From Clostridiales bacterium (GTDB lineage: Bacteria > Bacillota > Clostridia > Peptostreptococcales > Acidaminobacteraceae), in contig JAEIOD010000027.1 in the NCBI GenBank assembly GCA_016342415.1, positions 20,029 to 84,028 on the forward strand: DNA of 64,000 nt, in the 5' to 3' direction. The position numbers and the translations under genes were made by a program. Below are positions 62,314 through 64,000 of this stretch, piece after piece. Position 1 is the first letter of the stretch. Each line of letters begins with the position of its first letter. A model generated the notes under the pieces. The model was not told where the DNA came from. It searched no databases and worked only from the letters and a program-made list of their open reading frames with translations.

Positions 62314-62616
62314 ATGTCAGCGTTAATTATAGGAGCAGATAAATTAGGAAATATACCCGTATTCTTACACGATCAAGGTGTCAAAGAAATAATCCACTGG
62401 GATGGCAGGAAAAAAGGTATGCGAAAAATGGAAATTCCAGAAAGTGTAGAAATGGTCATATGTCTATATGATTTTTTAGAACACCGTTTGACTGAACGTG
62501 TAAAAAAAGTAACAAAAGAAAGAGATATCCCCTGTGTTTTTGCAAGGCGATCTATTTCAGATTTGTCTAAGCAATGGGATAGATGTATAGGATGTAATAA
62601 GTGTCAGAAACATTGA
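62314..62616 (+). CDS. DUF2325-domain protein, probably iron-regulated
   Basis: This 100-residue protein belongs to the DUF2325 family: SALIIGADKLGNIPVFLHDQGVKEIIHWDGRKKG, VICLYDFLEHRLTERVKK and IPCVFARRSISDL are typical. The C-terminus adds CIGCNKC, a CxxC-xxC-type cluster that could bind metal. The function is unknown. AGGAGG precedes the ATG. The Fur-like box at its promoter suggests repression when iron is plentiful. A bidirectional terminator follows. Confidence 0.88.
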   Translation: MSALIIGADKLGNIPVFLHDQGVKEIIHWDGRKKGMRKMEIPESVEMVICLYDFLEHRLTERVKKVTKERDIPCVFARRSISDLSKQWDRCIGCNKCQKH

Positions 62617-62620
62617 CTGA

Positions 62621-62650
62621 AAAAGAAACTGCCCTTGAGGGCAGTTTTTA
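62621..62650. terminator. Bidirectional terminator
   Basis: AAACTGCCC and GGGCAGTTT with T-runs on both strands, shared by the converging DUF2325 and lysS-like genes. Confidence 0.85.
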
Positions 62651-63922
62651 TCTTTTAACCATTGGAAATCCAATGACTTCTTTAATATGTGTTGCATCAG
62701 TTAAAAACATCATCAATCTGTCAATTCCAATACCTAAACCACCTGTAGGCGGCATACCAATATCAATTGCTTTTGTAAATACTTCATCCATCGGAGAGGC
62801 TGTATCTAATCCACCACGAAGCGCTTCTGCTTGATCATAAAGTAGTTCTCTTTGTCTTATCGGATCATTTAACTCACTATAGGCATTACCAAGTTCAATG
62901 CCAACAACAAACGGTTCGAAACGTTCTATTAGATTCTCATCATCTCTATGCTTTTTACAAAGTGGTGACGTCTCATAAGGATAATCAATAATAAATGTCG
63001 GTTCTACAATTTTTTGTTCACATTCTGCTTCAAACAATTCATAGATCAGTTCGCCTCTGCTATGATTTGGCAATACTTCTTCTATGGTTCTCTCACAAAG
63101 TTCTCTTAAGGCTTCATCCGACATAGACTCTAAATTGATATCAAAGACCTCATCAACCATATCCAACATTTTCACACGTTTCCAAGGTGTTTTGAAATCA
63201 ACTTCCATCTCATTGATAACAGCCTTTGTTGTACCATTAACCGTCATAAAAGTATATTCATACAAATGTTCCATCAAATCCATCATGTCATTGTAATCGG
63301 CATAAGATTGATAACACTCAAATAATGTAAATTCCGGATAATGCGTTTTATCAATCCCTTCATTTCTAAATGAACGACTAAAGGTATAAACACGGTCTAT
63401 ACCACCAACAATATATCTCTTTAGATACAACTCTGGCGAAACACTTAGGAAAGCTTCCGAACTTAGAGCATTTACAGTAGTTACAAACGGTTGAGCTTCT
63501 CCGCCACCGTAACTCATGTCTACAACAGGCGTATCCATTTCCAAATAACCTCTTTGTGTCATAAATGATCTTATTGCAGCCATACCATTGGCTCTCTTAA
63601 CAAGTTTATCTCTAACACTTGGATTCATAACCATATCCAAAGATCTATGTCTGATTTTTGCCTCAGGATCTTGTAACCCCTTATGCTTATCCGGTAATGG
63701 TCTGATACTTTTAGTCAGAAGTTCTAACGACGTAGTTCTAATAGTCATTTCACCAGTTTTTGTCTCAAACAATTCACCAGAAACACCAATAATATCGCCC
63801 ACTTCCAAATTGGACATAATAACAGCTGATACATTCTTTTGATTTAAGTATACCTGGATATCACCACTATGATCTCTTAAATTCAAGAAACAACTTTTCC
63901 CCATATTCCTTAACAGCATCAC
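62648..63922 (-). CDS. Lysyl-tRNA synthetase-like protein lacking its N-terminus (possible pseudogene)
   Basis: The frame encodes a class II LysS core: RHRSLDMVMNP (motif 1 region), FRNEGIDKTHYPEFTLFECYQSY (motif 2), PLCKKHRDDENLIERFEPFV, GIELGNAYSELNDPIRQR and the C-terminal GGLGIGIDRLMMFLTDATHIKEVIGFPM (motif 3). The OB-fold is present from MGKSCFLNLRDHSGDIQVYL, but the usual first 60-70 residues are missing. Directly upstream the homology continues for VGDIGRV, then a TAA stop interrupts the frame at 63948-63946, and no other frame in the remaining 50 bases looks like LysS. The candidate start is a GTG at 63922 without a good ribosome-binding site. It is either a truncated pseudogene, an unusual short paralogue, or a sequence error. 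Confidence 0.75.
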   Translation of the reverse strand: MMLLRNMGKSCFLNLRDHSGDIQVYLNQKNVSAVIMSNLEVGDIIGVSGELFETKTGEMTIRTTSLELLTKSIRPLPDKHKGLQDPEAKIRHRSLDMVMNPSVRDKLVKRANGMAAIRSFMTQRGYLEMDTPVVDMSYGGGEAQPFVTTVNALSSEAFLSVSPELYLKRYIVGGIDRVYTFSRSFRNEGIDKTHYPEFTLFECYQSYADYNDMMDLMEHLYEYTFMTVNGTTKAVINEMEVDFKTPWKRVKMLDMVDEVFDINLESMSDEALRELCERTIEEVLPNHSRGELIYELFEAECEQKIVEPTFIIDYPYETSPLCKKHRDDENLIERFEPFVVGIELGNAYSELNDPIRQRELLYDQAEALRGGLDTASPMDEVFTKAIDIGMPPTGGLGIGIDRLMMFLTDATHIKEVIGFPMVKR

Positions 63923-64000
63923 ACGACCAATGTCACCAACTTAAGAGATGTTGACATAAATCAATAAATGTAGTACTTAATATTATGACTTTAAGAGTGG

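Overview
The window (low GC, roughly 35%) reads as the chromosome of an anaerobic, spore-former-lineage Clostridia member. Supporting signs are anaerobic cobalamin genes (cbiC, cbiD), the SCIFF peptide with its radical-SAM maturase, a SpoIID-type protein in the ruvAB-queA-tgt-yajC block, oxygen-independent HemZ, a T-box on aspS, a c-di-GMP-I riboswitch, and a selenocysteine codon in a glutaredoxin-like gene. I cannot name the species; a Lachnospirales/Vallitalea-like clostridium is a guess. No rRNA, tRNA, CRISPR array or transposase was seen.

Layout. 1-2430: a nitrilase-family gene, cbiC and cbiD (cut by the window edge), preceded by two tandem cobalamin riboswitches that each have their own promoter and terminator. 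2437-4710: split ThrE-type exporter and a TraB/GumN lipoprotein. 4866-23929: carbohydrate and accessory region. It holds an extracellular amylase with an esterase, a lone gene inside nested inverted repeats, a PadR/hydrolase pair, an amidohydrolase, a LacI regulator, and a five-gene alpha-glucan operon (lacI, GH31, malQ, glgP, pullulanase). The two LacI-family genes each have a distinct dyad operator; the first dyad is also found at the amylase. 23982-31900: htpG, a YtrA-type ABC operon, a UGA-containing selenoprotein missed by ordinary ORF calling, hemerythrin, free-methionine sulfoxide reductase and an apparently orphan c-di-GMP riboswitch.

31917-52305 is conserved housekeeping, all on the minus strand: aspS (T-box), hemZ, a metallo-beta-lactamase fold protein, dtd, relA, apt, recJ, secF, secD, gamma-carbonic anhydrase, scfB, scfA, yajC, tgt, queA, spoIID-like, ruvB, ruvA. 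52537-64000 is accessory: a YcbA/YcbB-like two-component system followed by GNAT and ATP-grasp genes, a GNAT gene with a structured leader, a heterodimeric ABC exporter, three small genes of unknown role, a DUF2325 gene with a Fur-like box, and a lysS lacking its N-terminus.

The most interesting elements are: (1) the selenocysteine glutaredoxin-like gene with a bacterial SECIS-like hairpin; (2) a 37-codon leader ORF with two terminators and mutually exclusive antiterminator pairings ahead of the ABC exporter, resembling the bmrB-bmrCD attenuator of Bacillus; (3) the orphan c-di-GMP riboswitch; (4) tandem B12 riboswitches; (5) a second leader ORF with a branched RNA structure ahead of a GNAT gene; (6) the inverted-repeat-bracketed cassette. 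Nothing here is proven new; the leaders and the cassette are the best candidates for undescribed biology.
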